Positions 10,152 to 22,180 of a stretch of DNA of 64,000 nucleotides are shown here, piece after piece. The first letter of the stretch is position 1. Each line of letters begins with the position of its first letter. A program made the position numbers and the translations under genes. The notes below the pieces were generated by a model that saw nothing but the letters and a program-made list of their open reading frames with translations, was not told the origin of the DNA and did no database searches. This DNA comes from Buddleja alternifolia (taxonomy: Eukaryota > Streptophyta > Magnoliopsida > Lamiales > Scrophulariaceae). Where the stretch lies: the NCBI GenBank assembly GCA_019426215.1, contig CM033395.1:15118569-15182568 (forward strand). The letters are read 5' to 3'.

Positions 10152-11742
10152 GATATATGCTATTTTTACACTAGTTTTCCCCCCGTTTATCGACTTAGTT
10201 TTGATTATCTCCTTGATAATTTGATCACATATGATGCTTTGATCCTTGTCTTCTCATATTTAATAGAATAACATAACATTTGGAGGAAAAGAACAAGGAT
10301 TGAAGGTAAATCATGCATAAAGATACAAACTGTCTGCGCAGTGCTAGAGTTTATGGAATAGATTTCTCTACCCATGTCCAAATTACACACTTCTTATACC
10401 AATGGAAAGATAAGAGGAAAAGGTACATTTCTTATGTTGAAGACAAAGATCAGATATGTAGGGAAGGAGGTGAAAAAGTCATCGGAAGAGACGTCTTACG
10501 ATGGAGTTTTCTCATTCAGTGACTTGTGAGACGATTTTGTCATCTTTAACATTTGATTTAGGCCCCAGTGTCTTCTTGAGAGTTGTAGATATTTGTTTTA
10601 GGATTCTACAGCATCTTGAACCAGTGTATTCCGACATCGGTAGAGAAAGTTATGCGAAGTTTACCAAAACTGGCCGGAGCAGCAGGGGAACACCGCGGCG
10701 TTCATCACCAACGCCGCGGCGTTTAGGAGCAGAATGTTGAACGCCGCGGCGTTCGACACCCAACGCCGCGGCGTTCGAGACAGCGGGTTGGTCTATAAAT
10801 ACCCCTTTTAGCCATTTTTTACCCTAACTCACCTTGGATATCAGCAACCACACGAAAATAGAGAGAGGGAGAGCTTAGAAGAGAAGATTAAAGGTCAAAA
10901 CATGGAGAATTCAACAAGGAATCCACATCTCTACAAGAATTAGGGAATTTTTACATATTTGTTTCTTGAATTTGTTCAAATCTCCTATGACTTGTATGAT
11001 TTATATTTGCACTTTTGACATGAATATGAGCTAAACTTGTTTGATTGAGGCCATGGATAGGCCATTTATGTTATTTTGATTGTTGATTTATTGGTGTTTA
11101 TTGGATTAATTTTGGTTTTAGCTATGTATTCAATATTTGATCTCAATGCTACATTTGCTTGATCACCAAATGTTTGATAAAATGCCTAGGTTAGAGATCG
11201 AGAGATAATAACCTAGGGAAGATATAAACATTAAATACCCTATAGTTAAACCGACTAGAGATAGACTCGGTTTCTTTAGGTGGCTTTCCATTCACGTGGG
11301 GAATTCCTAGACCTTAAATGCATCCTCGTTAATCGGGTTTTCATATAGAGATATATAGGAAATCGTTACCAAGGGTAGGGTTGCTATGCCAAGAGATTGG
11401 GTAGTACGTACGTTAGGGAATTTCGCCTTAGCTAAATCAATCTAATAATCCAATAGAACCTAAATCACAATCTAAATGCATAATCGGTTGAACCATGTGC
11501 CTTGATCGCTTCTCTCTATTGTTTCCTCCCTTTATTTGGTGTGACGTTGCTTTAGTTTATTTTCTAGTATTTATTAATTAGTTAATCAACCTTTCTATCG
11601 ACCGATTTAACTTAGAATTGAGTAATATAGTAGTCTTGGTACTTAGATTATAGTTGTCCCTGCGGATACGATAACCCCGGACTTAGAAATCCACTTTACT
11701 ACTTACGCGACCTAGTTCTCTTGCTAGGATTTTGTCGTGTCA
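10152..11742 (+). repeat. 5' LTR of outer element
   Basis: 1591 bp, TG...CA ends, near-identical to 22181-23772 and to the reverse complement of 28319-29903. It contains a GC-rich palindrome cluster just upstream of a TATA motif. Short ORFs in it are conserved only because the LTRs are recent copies; they are not genes. Confidence 0.95.
10689..10800 (+). promoter_or_regulatory. LTR promoter region with four CCGCGG palindromes and TATA box
   Basis: Four copies of the palindrome (A)ACGCCGCGGCGTT(C) lie at about 10689-10703, 10710-10723, 10740-10754 and 10762-10776. CTATAAATA follows at 10793-10801. The block is CpG-dense in an AT-rich LTR. All three LTRs keep four copies, with variants such as ACGCCTCGGCGTT in the solo LTR. 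The TATA position makes this the likely U3 promoter; binding of a factor to the palindromes is inferred only. Confidence 0.7.
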
Positions 11743-11748
11743 AGTTTT

Positions 11749-11767
11749 TGGCGCCGTTGCCGGGGAC
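11749..11767 (+). other. Primer-binding site, Athila/Tat type
   Basis: TGGCGCCGTTGCCGGGGAC lies 6 bp after the 5' LTR. The identical sequence is found next to the 5' LTR of the nested element on the minus strand (about 18871-18889). Confidence 0.9.
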
Positions 11768-11853
11768 AACTATGGTATCTAATATCGAGATTCTCTTATT
11801 CGTTCTGAGCTTAAGTCAATTTTTTATTTTGTATATTTCTAGTTCTTGAAGAT

Positions 11854-12774
11854 ATGAGTGCTTATAACTTTCAATGGCCATGTCAGGATATGGATTCATC
11901 AATCACCACATCAAGCTCAATGCAAATGAAATCCTATGAGCCCACCTACCATCCCGATTGGATAAATCACCCAAGCTCAACATGTCAAAATAACATGATA
12001 TATCCCGGTTGGATAAATCATCCAAGCTCAACATGGAGTTACAACAATGATGCAATGATACTTTCATCGGGGTTTGACCATGCCGGTAGCCTTCCTTACC
12101 AACAACATGATAGTTTTCATCAACAAGAGCTAGAGACGAGGTCTAAAATTAAGGCCTTGGGGAATGAATTTAGTGTATGGGTACAAGCTAGCATAAAGGA
12201 GGCAGAAGTAAGTTTCGAGGAGGCAGAAGCTCGAAGAAAGGATTCAGAAGCTCATAGAAAGGAAGTGGCAAGATTAGTAAATCAAGCAGTCAACTTATGG
12301 AAGGAGAGAGCGCCTTGCACCATGGAGAGTAGCACCAAAGAGAATGAGGCATCCCTCAATATAGAAGTTGAACAAGGTTTTGATTTAGAACTACAATGTC
12401 TACATCCTATCACTAAAGAAGAACCACCTCCCGAATCCATGTGTGTCAAAATAGAGGCAAAAACAACTGAGCATATACGAATGAAGAAAGAGATTTTTAA
12501 ATCCATTTCACGACATGGCCAAGAAAGAACATTAGAAATCTTCAAGAACCCAATGCCACCTACCATCATATCCCTTGAATTCTTAAGGGAATCCATCAAT
12601 CACCGGAGGGATATAGTGGAAGATGGTCAAGTCAAAGTATGCAACTTCAATGATTCATCCGAGACATACACCATGAAATCAAGTGATACTACGGATGAGA
12701 ATGACAAAATCATAGGGTATATAAATCACTTGGAGATTTCACCATTGAGGTTGCCAACGACAAGACTAGGGTAG
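11854..12774 (+). CDS. Unknown 306-aa protein of the non-autonomous LTR element
   Basis: Intact ATG-to-stop frame 87 bp after the PBS, the only long frame of the outer element. Its start MSAYNFQWPCQDM is preceded by the expected leader. Residues 36-43 and 53-60 repeat WINHPSST. Residues about 88-150 (QQELETRSKIKALG, EAEVSFEEAEARRKDSEAHR) are charged and likely coiled coil, and the C-terminal third is acidic and Ser/Thr rich. No protease, RT, integrase or zinc knuckle is present. I do not recognise a domain. It could be a divergent gag-like structural protein of a defective element mobilised in trans by an Athila-type partner; this is inference. The frame is undamaged although neighbouring transposon genes are full of stops. 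Confidence 0.6.
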   Translation: MSAYNFQWPCQDMDSSITTSSSMQMKSYEPTYHPDWINHPSSTCQNNMIYPGWINHPSSTWSYNNDAMILSSGFDHAGSLPYQQHDSFHQQELETRSKIKALGNEFSVWVQASIKEAEVSFEEAEARRKDSEAHRKEVARLVNQAVNLWKERAPCTMESSTKENEASLNIEVEQGFDLELQCLHPITKEEPPPESMCVKIEAKTTEHIRMKKEIFKSISRHGQERTLEIFKNPMPPTIISLEFLRESINHRRDIVEDGQVKVCNFNDSSETYTMKSSDTTDENDKIIGYINHLEISPLRLPTTRLG

Positions 12775-13044
12775 TTTGAGATAGTCACACACCAATTGTA
12801 TCCATCAATTGATGATCCCCCTCCTCTAGAATTTACACTTTACTCTTTGCATTTCAATTACATATTTATAGAAGAGAATTTGTGCTCACTTTTGATTATT
12901 CCAGGTTTTATGATAAAGATCGGAGGGGATATGCCATTATGCAATTGGAAAAAGCATAAGAAAACTCGTCCCTACAAAGTTGGCATTGCTCCTTTCAATC
13001 CACCGTGAGCAATGCAAGGAGTCGAGCTAATGACATTAAACAAG

Positions 13045-13069
13045 CGCTTCTTGGGAGGCAACCCAAGTT
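13045..13069 (+). other. Conserved gypsy internal motif with hairpin
   Basis: The stretch around GCGCTTCTTGGGAGGCAACC contains CTTGGG-AGGCAA-CCCAAG, a perfect 6-bp stem. From memory, this motif is common in the non-coding region 3' of pol in Athila/Tat-like plant retroelements. Its presence in an element lacking pol supports a gypsy origin of the outer element. Confidence 0.6.
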
Positions 13070-13219
13070 TCTTTTATTGCACTCTTTCTTTTCTTTTGTG
13101 CTTTTGTTTTTTTTTTCTCCCTCTTGACTCGTTTTAATATGGTTTCCTTTGAGTTTTCTCTCGTTCAGGTTTTGATCACAGTTTGATCCTGGGATATGAG
13201 CCCACCACCATGCTCCCCC

Positions 13220-15158
13220 TGACACGCTAAAAGCTAACGTGCTATAATAGCAAGTGCACTAGTCGTGTGTAGTAATAAAAGTGGACGAGAAGTCCGGATT
13301 GTCAAACCACAAGGACTTGAATTCTAGTTTAAGATTTTATAACAACAAAGATCAAAACAATAAAGGTAAAAAGAGTGTGAAATGCGTAAGATAAGAACAA
13401 GGTTGAACAAATGATTTAAAACAAAATAGAAAGGGAGACTAAGGCACATGCTAGGTTCAAATTGATCAATTATACTTATAAAGATTCTCGTTGAAGGATT
13501 ACGCTTATATTGTTATGGTGAGAGCTCCGAGGGTAGAGAATAACCGATGTCTCGCGTATAAACTCCTATGCTTAGATCGTGATTTCCCAAATATTCCTAT
13601 CCGGAAATCTAACCACTAAACATGCATTAACGTACTAGAGTTCACTCGATTTGAATCGAACAACTTCACCCGGGAATCTTTACCTATGTCTAGGGCAATT
13701 CCTCATTAGTTACGGGTCATGATGTGAATTTCTTGCACCCTATGTCAATTTTCTCCCGAAATATTAACCTAGGCATAAGATTCTAACATATAGTGATCAA
13801 GTATATGCAAGATAGGCAAAAATACAAATTCACATCACATAACAATATAAGAACAACCTCAACAATCATCTATTATAAGCATATATCACAATTTGGCCTT
13901 ACATGACCCTAGTCTTATGAATTTAGTTCATAATGGATAATATGAAAAACATAAATGAATTAATACACATGTTCATAGACATAATTGAAATGAAAAGCTA
14001 TAAAAACTCCCTCAAAAGTGAATAATGATGGATCTTGAAGTTGAGCCTTCAATCCCCAAGCTCTTTTCCTTCCTCTAGTTTTCCCCTCCAAGAGTGATGA
14101 AGAATGGTGATGAATGGTGGAGAAATCAGATTAGGGGCTGCCCCCCTCTCCTCTAAAAATCTGAAATTGATAGTGAATGATGAAGAGTATGGGTTCCCCC
14201 TCCTTTTATAGCCAAAATTCCACTAAAGTATGCATTAAGAATTCCCATTAAAGTTCCCCAATGAGAATTCCACCTAAGGTGATGCTTAAAGTTTGGCTTT
14301 TAAGATTCCAACCAGCTACAAAAATGCTGAAATTTCGGCCATTAAGAATTCCACCAAGCATAACCATGTGAAAACTTCAACAAAACACATGCATGCTGCC
14401 ATTTTCTTGCTTTCCAGCGCAGTCTTAGTATTTTCCTCTTAAACTTCTCCACAGATCTCCAAATTGGATGATTCAAGTCCCCATGTGAAGATAACACATA
14501 GATCTACAACTTTGAAGAAGGACATTTTGTCCAATTCGGTCTCTAAGTATACCTAAATTACGTTTCAACATGGAGGTTGTTTCTGATTTGGCGCCCATAA
14601 AGTAAATCTACCAAGAAACACACTTATGACAACCCCTCAACACATGTGCTGAATTATGGCCAAAAGTGATTCTTACCCATCATATAAGGCTGGAATTTAG
14701 GCTGAAATAGGAGTAACATTCGGACTATCCATGCCTAGGCATGACTAGGAGGGCGCTGGGGCGTATCCTGGCACATGTACTTCTCTGTTTGGCGCAGCAA
14801 TCGTATTTGCTTCACAATTATCTCTATAGACCTCCGATTTGGATGTTTCAAGTTCCCATTTGAAGCTAAGACATACATCTAAAACTTTGTAGAAGGAAAC
14901 TTTGTCTAAGTCGGTCTCGAAATGTACGGAATTATCACTCGAATGTGGTAGGAGATGTATAAACCGCCTCGGTGTTGAAAAACATGCTTGAACTTGTTTT
15001 GTACATCGTTTTTCTTCCCTTTTCTTCATGTATTCTCATTTATTACCTGTATTCACTTAACACACCTATTAAATGCAAATGTGACATGATTTAAGCAATA
15101 AGTGAATCCAAATCATAAGAATTACGGTCTTAAAAACACGTAAAAACACCTCTTATCA
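13220..15158 (-). repeat. 3' LTR of nested gypsy element
   Basis: 1939 bp, near-identical to 18896-20834. Small frames inside it (for example at 14745-15029) are repeated in the other LTR and are not supported as genes. Confidence 0.95.
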
Positions 15159-15783
15159 ACACCCCCAAACTTATCAATTGCTCGACCTCGAGCAATAAGA
15201 GCTATAAGGCAAGACCAACATCATTCAATGGGAGAAAACAAAACAACTAACTAACTCACTTTCGTGGAGTAAACGATTGCACTTAGCGGGTGCAACAAGC
15301 CTTTTAACCTTTGAGTTACCTCAAAGGACGAGTTATAGTCTCGTGAGGGTTTGCATAAGATATACCCACAAAATCTAGCAAATTTCAATCCCAACCGAAT
15401 CAACACATCTCAATATGATCAACAAGAATGAATGGCATAAAATCAACCTTTTAAAGTTCACAAATATATATATACATATCAACTACTTTTGCTCATGTGA
15501 CACCAATACTTGAAACGACTCCCTAGGGTATAGTGAAAAATAAATCTAGGGTATTATAGTCGAGAGGCATCTTTACCAAATTTTGGACATTAATCCCATA
15601 TCTATCAACTTTTGATCAAACACAAGGCACAAGAATTATAGAAAATCTCATAGCCATTTAAATTTCATTATCTCAAATATTCAACATTCAATTCATATGG
15701 AATTTCCATTAAACTTCATTAAGGCTAGATCATGTGCAATGTTTTATTCCATTAGGCTTTCTATGACACCCATGTAACAAGTT

Positions 15784-17958
15784 TTAGACCAATGACTCCC
15801 AAACTTCATCATTTAACTTGCGATAATCTATACACACACGCCAACCGGTAAGCATTCGAGTAGGGATTAATTCATTGTTCGCATTTTCTATCACAGTTAT
15901 TCCGCCCTTCTTGGATACTACTTGAGTCGGGCTTACCCATGCACTATCAGAGATAGGATAGATTATACCTGTATCGAGTAGTTTTATAACCTCTTTCTTT
16001 ACCACCTCTTGTATTTGTGGATTTAACCGTCTTTGTGGTTGGCGTGTAGGTTTTGCGGACTCCTCCATGAGTATTTTGTGCATGCACACCGCTGGACTTA
16101 TGCCTTTTATATCCGCAATTTTCCACCCGAAGGCCTTTTTGTTGGCCTTCAATACTCTCATGAGTCGCTCCTCCTGTTCTCCTGTCAAAGAAGATGAGAC
16201 AATTAAAGGTAGAGTCTCATTATCATTTAAAAATACATATTTCAAATGTAATGGTAATGGTTTAAGCTCAAGGATAGGGGCCTCTTCGATAGAAGGGCGA
16301 GGAGGAGCCAAGAGTGATCTTTCTAATTTTTTAGCTCCAATGACGTGGTAAAGAGGTGGCTTCTCTACGCTAAACATGGTTTCCAATTGTTCTTCACTTG
16401 CTGAATCGACATCCATAGATTTGGAAAGACATGTCTCCAATGGGTCGTCTACCATTTGTGCCTGAAAAGTCTCATCAATCAACATATCAAATACATCGAT
16501 GCGTAAACATGAGTCAGGATCACATGGGTGTTTAAGCACTTTAAAAACATCAAAGGTGACCTTTTCATCTCCCACATTTAAGGTTAGCTTACCATTGGCA
16601 ATATCGATTACCGCCTTACCAGTGGCTAGGAATGGTCTTCCTAGGATCAGGGGTACCTCAACATCTTCCTCCATATCAAGAACCACAAAGTCAACCGGGA
16701 AATAGAATTTGTCGACTTGAACGATTACATCTTCGATTATTCCCCGTGGTCTCTTGATTGATCTATCGGCAAGTTGGAGGCTCATTGAAGTCGGCTTTGG
16801 GTTACCAAGGCCCAACTTTTTGAAAAGAGAGTACGGGAGGAGGTTGATGCTAGCTCCCGAGTCACACAAAACTTTTTCGAAGGATAATGGCCCAATCATG
16901 CAAGGAATAGTGAGACTCCCAGGGTCTTCAAGTTTCATTGGTAATTTATTAAGCAATACGGCGGAGCATTCCTCGGTTAGGCACACCGTTTCGTTTTCCT
17001 CCCACTTTTGTTTGTTGGATAAAATATCCTTGAAAAATTTCACGTAATTTGGCATTTGTAAAATTGCGTCTATAAAAGAAATATTAATCCTAACCTCACG
17101 AAGAATTGCTAAGATTCGAAGGAAACTTGGATCCATCTCCTTTTTTCTCTTTCTATGTGCATTAGGAAATGGCAGACGGACCTCGATGGGAGGATGCGTT
17201 GAAGTTGAAGAGCCTGCTGTGGAGGGTTCAGGAGGTGGCGCCTGGGCGCGACAATCGGCGCCAGGGCGCTGGGTCTCGGGCGCCTGAGCGTGATCATCGG
17301 GACGCTCGGGCGCACAATTGCGAAGCATTCGTTCACTGTGGATTGATTCCGGTGCCTGGGCGTTCTCATCGAGGCGCTCGGGCGCGGAAATGCGAACAGC
17401 ATCATTGACTACCTGTTTGCCACTTCTTAAGGTGATGGCGTGGCATTGCTCCTTCGGGTTTTTTTCTGTGTCACTTGGTAAAGTTCTCGGGGCTCTCTCA
17501 CTGATCGCCTTTGCCATTTGACCCATGTGTGTCTTTAAATCCTTCATGTCCATCATTATATCCTTCATCATAGTACGGAGTTCGTTGATTGCTGAATCCG
17601 ATTTCTTTATTTGTTCATCGAGACGCTCTTCGGTTGTAAGAGGTCTTATTTGCCTTTGTATATGAGGATTACCTTGCCTTTGAGCTTGGTTATTGTTGAA
17701 TGGGGGCCTTGGTGCTTGATAGACGCCGGGATGGGCATTTTGTGCCGGATTGGGCCTCCTTGGAAAATTTTCGGGCACATGGAAGTTCAATTGAGGTCGA
17801 TTGGCATTTCCAACATAGTTTACATTGCCAACCATTGTTTCCAAAGCAACTTCTTCGCCCAACTCTTGAACACAAGCAATCTTTTTAGTGGGTGTGATTT
17901 CTTCATCATCGGGATAGAGTTCATCTTCCCGGGCTAATTGCTCAATCTTGTCCCACAC
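15784..17958 (-). pseudogene. Gypsy gag C-terminal, aspartic protease and truncated RT
   Basis: An open 724-codon stretch. The N-terminal part is gag-derived (VWDKIEQLA) followed by proline-rich repeats (APERLDENAQAPES-like). Protease comes next, with the active-site motif LCDSGASINLLPYSLF, near residue 365, and the flap/ILGRPFLAT motif. The early RT region (KKEVIKLLDTGIIYPISDS, WRVCIDYRKLND) follows. After KLND the frame jumps to unrelated residues and stops at 15784, so the RT palm, RNase H and integrase are deleted. The following bases resemble the non-coding 3' part of such elements. Upstream gag lies in the same frame family, separated by a stop at 18043-18045. Confidence 0.9.
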
Positions 17959-18768
17959 ACTTTGGCAATCGAGCCCAAGGAGATCACCACCGGCGCCGGC
18001 ATTGAGCCTATTTCGGATGCGCGAACGGACTCCATCATGGAATCATAATACTTGCTCGCTCAATCTTAGGTTGTGATCCGGACATTTTCGGAGCATGTTT
18101 TTATATCTAGCCCATGCCTCGGCTAAGGACTCATGATTCCCCTGCTTAAACTCCTTAATGTTGCTCCTTAGCTCATTGATTTTGGAGGGTGGAAAGAATT
18201 TGCTCAAAAAGGCATCGACCAATTGTCCCCATGTTGTGATGGATTGGGGTGGTAGAGATTTGTACCACATGGTCGCCCTTTCCTTTAATGAGAAGTGGAA
18301 GACTCTTAGACGAATTGCATCGAGATTCCGTGGATGAAATTGGGTAGTCATGAGAGTATCGTCTAAAGTCTCCAAATGCTCATGAGGTGATTCATGGGGC
18401 TCTCCATAGAAGGGTTCGCTTTGCACCATGCTAAAGATGTGTGACGGAATGTGATAATTTGGTGCAAAGAAATTTGGAAAGACTACGGGCCCCGGTATAG
18501 TGTGGACCCTTGGAGGTAGACTTTCCTGGACCGATGGAAGTCTTTGAGGAGGTGCCGGTTGCATAGCTTAGAATAGATTTTGCAACCATTCCCTATTTTC
18601 CGGGAGATTTATGTCAGGAAAATTCCCATTTGGATTTAGATTGTCGGCCATTTCTCGAGCGCGTCTACTAGATCGAAGAACACGCTCTATCTCCGGCTCA
18701 AAATTGTATAGAGGCTCGTTAGAAGAGCGGGTCATGCACCACAAATTACACCTAACAATTAAACACAA
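17959..18768 (-). pseudogene. Gypsy gag N-terminal, interrupted by stop codons
   Basis: Retrotransposon gag domain (Pfam Retrotrans_gag type) with FHLKE-like core FHFSLKERATMWYKSLP, TTWGQLVDAFLSKFFP and GNHESLAEAWARYKNML. Two in-frame stops break it: TAA at about 18565-18567, where a CAA would fit, and TGA at 18043-18045, where family members have Trp. Both are C-to-T/G-to-A type changes. The product would be the capsid/nucleocapsid precursor of the nested element. Confidence 0.85.
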
Positions 18769-18895
18769 AAAAACAAAATTAGAATAATAAAATAAAAGAA
18801 AGGTTAGAAATAAACGAAGAACTAAGAATTATGAAAATTTAAACGAAAAATCAAAAACTAAAATGAACAAGTCCCCGGCAACGGCGCCAAAAACT

Positions 18896-20834
18896 TGACA
18901 CGCTAAAAGCTAACGTGCTATAATAGCAAGTGCACTAGTCGTGTGTAGTAATAAAAGTGGACGAGAAGTCCGGATTGTCGAACCACAAGGACTTGAATTC
19001 TAGTTTAAAATTTTATAACAACAAAGATCAAAACAATAAAGGTAAAATGAGTGTGAAATGCGTAAGATAAGAACAAGGTTGAACAAATGATTTAAAACAA
19101 AATAGAAAGGGAGACTAAGGCACATGCTAGGTTCAAATTGATCAATTATACTTATAAAGATTCTCGTTGAAGGATTACGCTTATATTGTTATGGTGAGAG
19201 CTCCGAGGGTAGAGAATAACCGATGTCTCGCGTATAAACTCCTATGCTTAGATCGTGATTTCCCAAATATTCCTATCCGGAAATCTAACCACTAAACATG
19301 CATTAACGTACTAGAGTTCACTTGATTTGAATCGAACAATTTCACCTGGGAATCTTTACCTATGTCTAGGGCAATTCCTCATTAGTTACGGGTCATGATG
19401 TGAATTTCTTGCACCCTAAGTCAATTTTCTCCCGAAATATTAACCTAGGCATAAGATTCTAACATATAGTGATCAAGTATATGCAAGATAGGCAAAAATA
19501 CAAATTCATATCACATAACAATATAAGAACAACCTCAACAATCATCTATTATAAGCATATATCACAATTTGGCCTTACATGGCCCTAGTCTTATGAATTT
19601 AGTTCATAATGGATAATATGAAAAACATAAATGAATTAATACACATGTTCATAGACATAATTGAAATGAAAAGCTATAAAAACTCCCTCAAAAGTGAATA
19701 ATGATGGATCTTGAAGTTGAGCCTTCAATCCCCAAGCTCTTTTCCTTCCTCTAGTTTTCCCCTCCAAGAGTGATGAAAAATGGTGATGAATGGTGGAGAA
19801 ATCAGATTAGGGGCTGCCCCCCTCTCCTCTAAGAATCTGAAATTGATAGTGAATGATGAAGAGTATGGGTTCCCCCTCCTTTTATAGCCAAAATTCCACT
19901 AAAGTATGCATTAAGAATTCCCATTAAAGTTCCCCAATGAGAATTCCACCTAAGGTGATGCTTAAAGTTTGGCTTTTAAGATTCCAACCAGCTAAAAAAA
20001 TGCTGAAATTTCGGCCATTAAGAATTCCACCAAGCATAACCATGTGAAAACTTCAACAAAACACATGCACGCTGCCATTTTCTTGCTTTCCAGCGCAGTC
20101 TTAGTAATTTCCTCATAAACTTCTCCACAGATCTCCAAATTGGATGATTCAAGTTCCCATGTGAAGCTAACACATAGATCTACAACTTTGCAGAAGGACA
20201 TTTTGTCCAATTCGGTCTCTAAGTATACCTAAATTACGTTTCAACATGGAGGTTGTTTCTGATTTGGCGCCCATAAAGTAAATCTACCAAGAAACACACT
20301 TATGACAACCCCTCAACACATGTGCTGAATTATGGCCAAAAGTGATTCTTACCCATCATATAAGGCTGGAATTTAGGCTGAAAAAGGAGTAACATTCGGA
20401 CTATCCATGCCTAGGCATGACTAGGAGGGCGCTGGGGCGTATCCTGGCACATGTACTTCTCTGTTTGGAGCAGCAATCGTATTTCCTTCACAATTATCTC
20501 TATAGACCTCCGATTTGGATGTTTCAAGTTCCCATTTGAAGCTAAGACATACATCTAAAACTTTGTAGAAGTAAACTTTGTCTAAGTCGGTCTCGAAATG
20601 TACGGAATTATCGCTCGAATGTGGTAGGAGATGTATAAACCGCCTCGGTGTTGAAAAACATGCTTGAACTTGTTTTGTACATCGTTTTTCTTCCCTTTTC
20701 TTCATGTATTCTCATTTATTACCTGTATTCACTTAACACACCTATTAAATGCAAATGTGACATGATTTAAGCAATAAGTGAATCCAAATCATAAGAATTA
20801 CGGTCTTAAAAACACGTAAAAACACCTCTTATCA
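18896..20834 (-). repeat. 5' LTR of nested gypsy element
   Basis: 1939 bp; it abuts the minus-strand PBS at its left side. Its right border meets the CCCCC target duplication. Confidence 0.95.
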
Positions 20835-22180
20835 CCCCCCGTTTCTCTCCATTTCAGGGTTGTATCGCTTATCCCTCTTACCTTGCATTTATTTCATGAA
20901 CATTGAGGACAATGTTTAATTTAAGTTTGGGGGTACAACCTTGTTGATATAGAATTCACGAATTGGTGCACCCTTGCATGAGAGCATAATGCGTTTGAAT
21001 ATCTCTACTCTCTCGAAGTCAAAGTCCCTTATCTGTGGTTAACATGTCATATGTTGTGACTTGAAAGCCCTTTTTAGTCATGCTTATGCAATTTTTTTTG
21101 AGGATTTAAAACGTTGGACTTTCAATTTTGTTGACTATGAAGTGTGTATTAATGTTGTAAAGTCATAAAATGATTTAGGCCATCTTTCATTGTTGTTAGC
21201 CTTACATTTTGGCCTTCTCTATATTGCATAATCTCTAGACCTTGATTTTAGCCGTATTGATAAGAATGGAGTGTGCTAAGCACACTAGAAACCACCATTC
21301 GTCTTTATTTCATATGCCAAGACAACCACCTTCTAGCCTAAAAGAAAAACAATGTTTTGCACCCAATCAAGAGAGTTTAGAACTTCATATCATTTGACTT
21401 GAATATGGGCAGTCACCTTGTTTTGATTTGAATGAATATGAGTTAGATAGTGATGTTTTGGCTATGTTGGGATTTTTGAGGTTTGAAGTATTATGTAAAA
21501 AAGGGGATGAAATGAAAACTTGAGCAATGGGCTAAATAGTCGAGAGAGAGATATATATGGAAAAAAAAATTGTGCTCTCGACTAGGCTTGAATCTTGGCA
21601 CTCAATTGGATCATTTGGCTTGGAATTCTGAGTACAACCCGATATGAAAAGAAACAAGTTTGGGGGTTGTAAGTTGAAACGCCAAAGAGAGTGAAAAGGT
21701 GATAAGTTGTGAAACTTTTTGTAGTCTATTTGCGATTTTAGATTGATGATTTTGAGTTGTAGGCTCTCTTGACTTAGTCACTTTATCCATATCTTCCGGT
21801 CCTAGCCATCACCTAGCCTTACGTTACAAGCCGGAAAGACCTTTTGATTGTGACTTTTGCACTTTATACACACCGATGGGTTAACGAATGTTGAATTGTT
21901 TCAATATCTTTACTTTCCAATTGATTTGCATAATCTTGTCTAAAGTGTGCTCTTGACATGAACATGGGCGTGGGAGTTCATGATTTAGGGATGGAAACTA
22001 AGATTTTGTGAGGTTTTCAAATTGTTGAATGTTCAAAGCATTGTGTAGCTTTTCATAATCATTTTTGAAGGTATAATGCTTGCTCTTATGTGTATGAATT
22101 GGCAAATGAAATTTTCAATCTTCATATGTGTGTTTGATTGTATTTGATCGAGGACGATCAAAGCTAAGTTTGGGGGTAGT
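20835..22180 (+). other. 3' internal non-coding region of outer element, with polypurine tract
   Basis: It continues the outer element after the nested insertion. No ORF of note. It contains GAGGACAATG and AAGTTTGGGGGT (about 20927-20936), a second TTTGGGGGTTG (about 21660) and the terminal AAGTTTGGGGGTAGT, about 22166-22180, which primes next to the 3' LTR. Repeated TTTGGGGG blocks are usual in the 3' region of Athila/Tat elements. Confidence 0.75.

Larger units (their letters stand above)
13220..20834 (-). mobile_element. Nested Athila/Tat-type Ty3/gypsy retrotransposon, internally deleted
   Basis: Inserted in the outer LTR element with TSD CCCCC (13215-13219 and 20835-20839). The LTRs are 1939 bp each: 13220-15158 (3' LTR) and 18896-20834 (5' LTR). 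In element orientation they begin TGATAAGAGG and end GCGTGTCA. The PBS is next to the 5' LTR, and a TTTGGGGGTGT purine tract lies beside the 3' LTR (about 15159-15174). Gag and protease are present and RT breaks off near its start; most of RT, RNase H and integrase are missing. The two LTRs differ at about two dozen sites by eye, close to 1.2%. Confidence 0.93.

Noticed and set aside
10205..10740. Several short reading frames (61-79 codons) conserved at 10.2-10.7, 22.2-22.8 and 29.2-29.8 kb
   Set aside because: They are conserved only because they lie in three recent copies of one LTR; there is no protein similarity or coding bias.
14745..15029. 94-codon minus-strand frame, repeated at 20421-20705
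   Set aside because: Lies wholly in the LTR of the nested gypsy element; an LTR duplicate, not a gene.
17109..17405. Overlapping frames on both strands opposite the gypsy gag/protease frame
   Set aside because: GC-rich proline repeats of the real minus-strand frame produce open shadows; no family motif in them.
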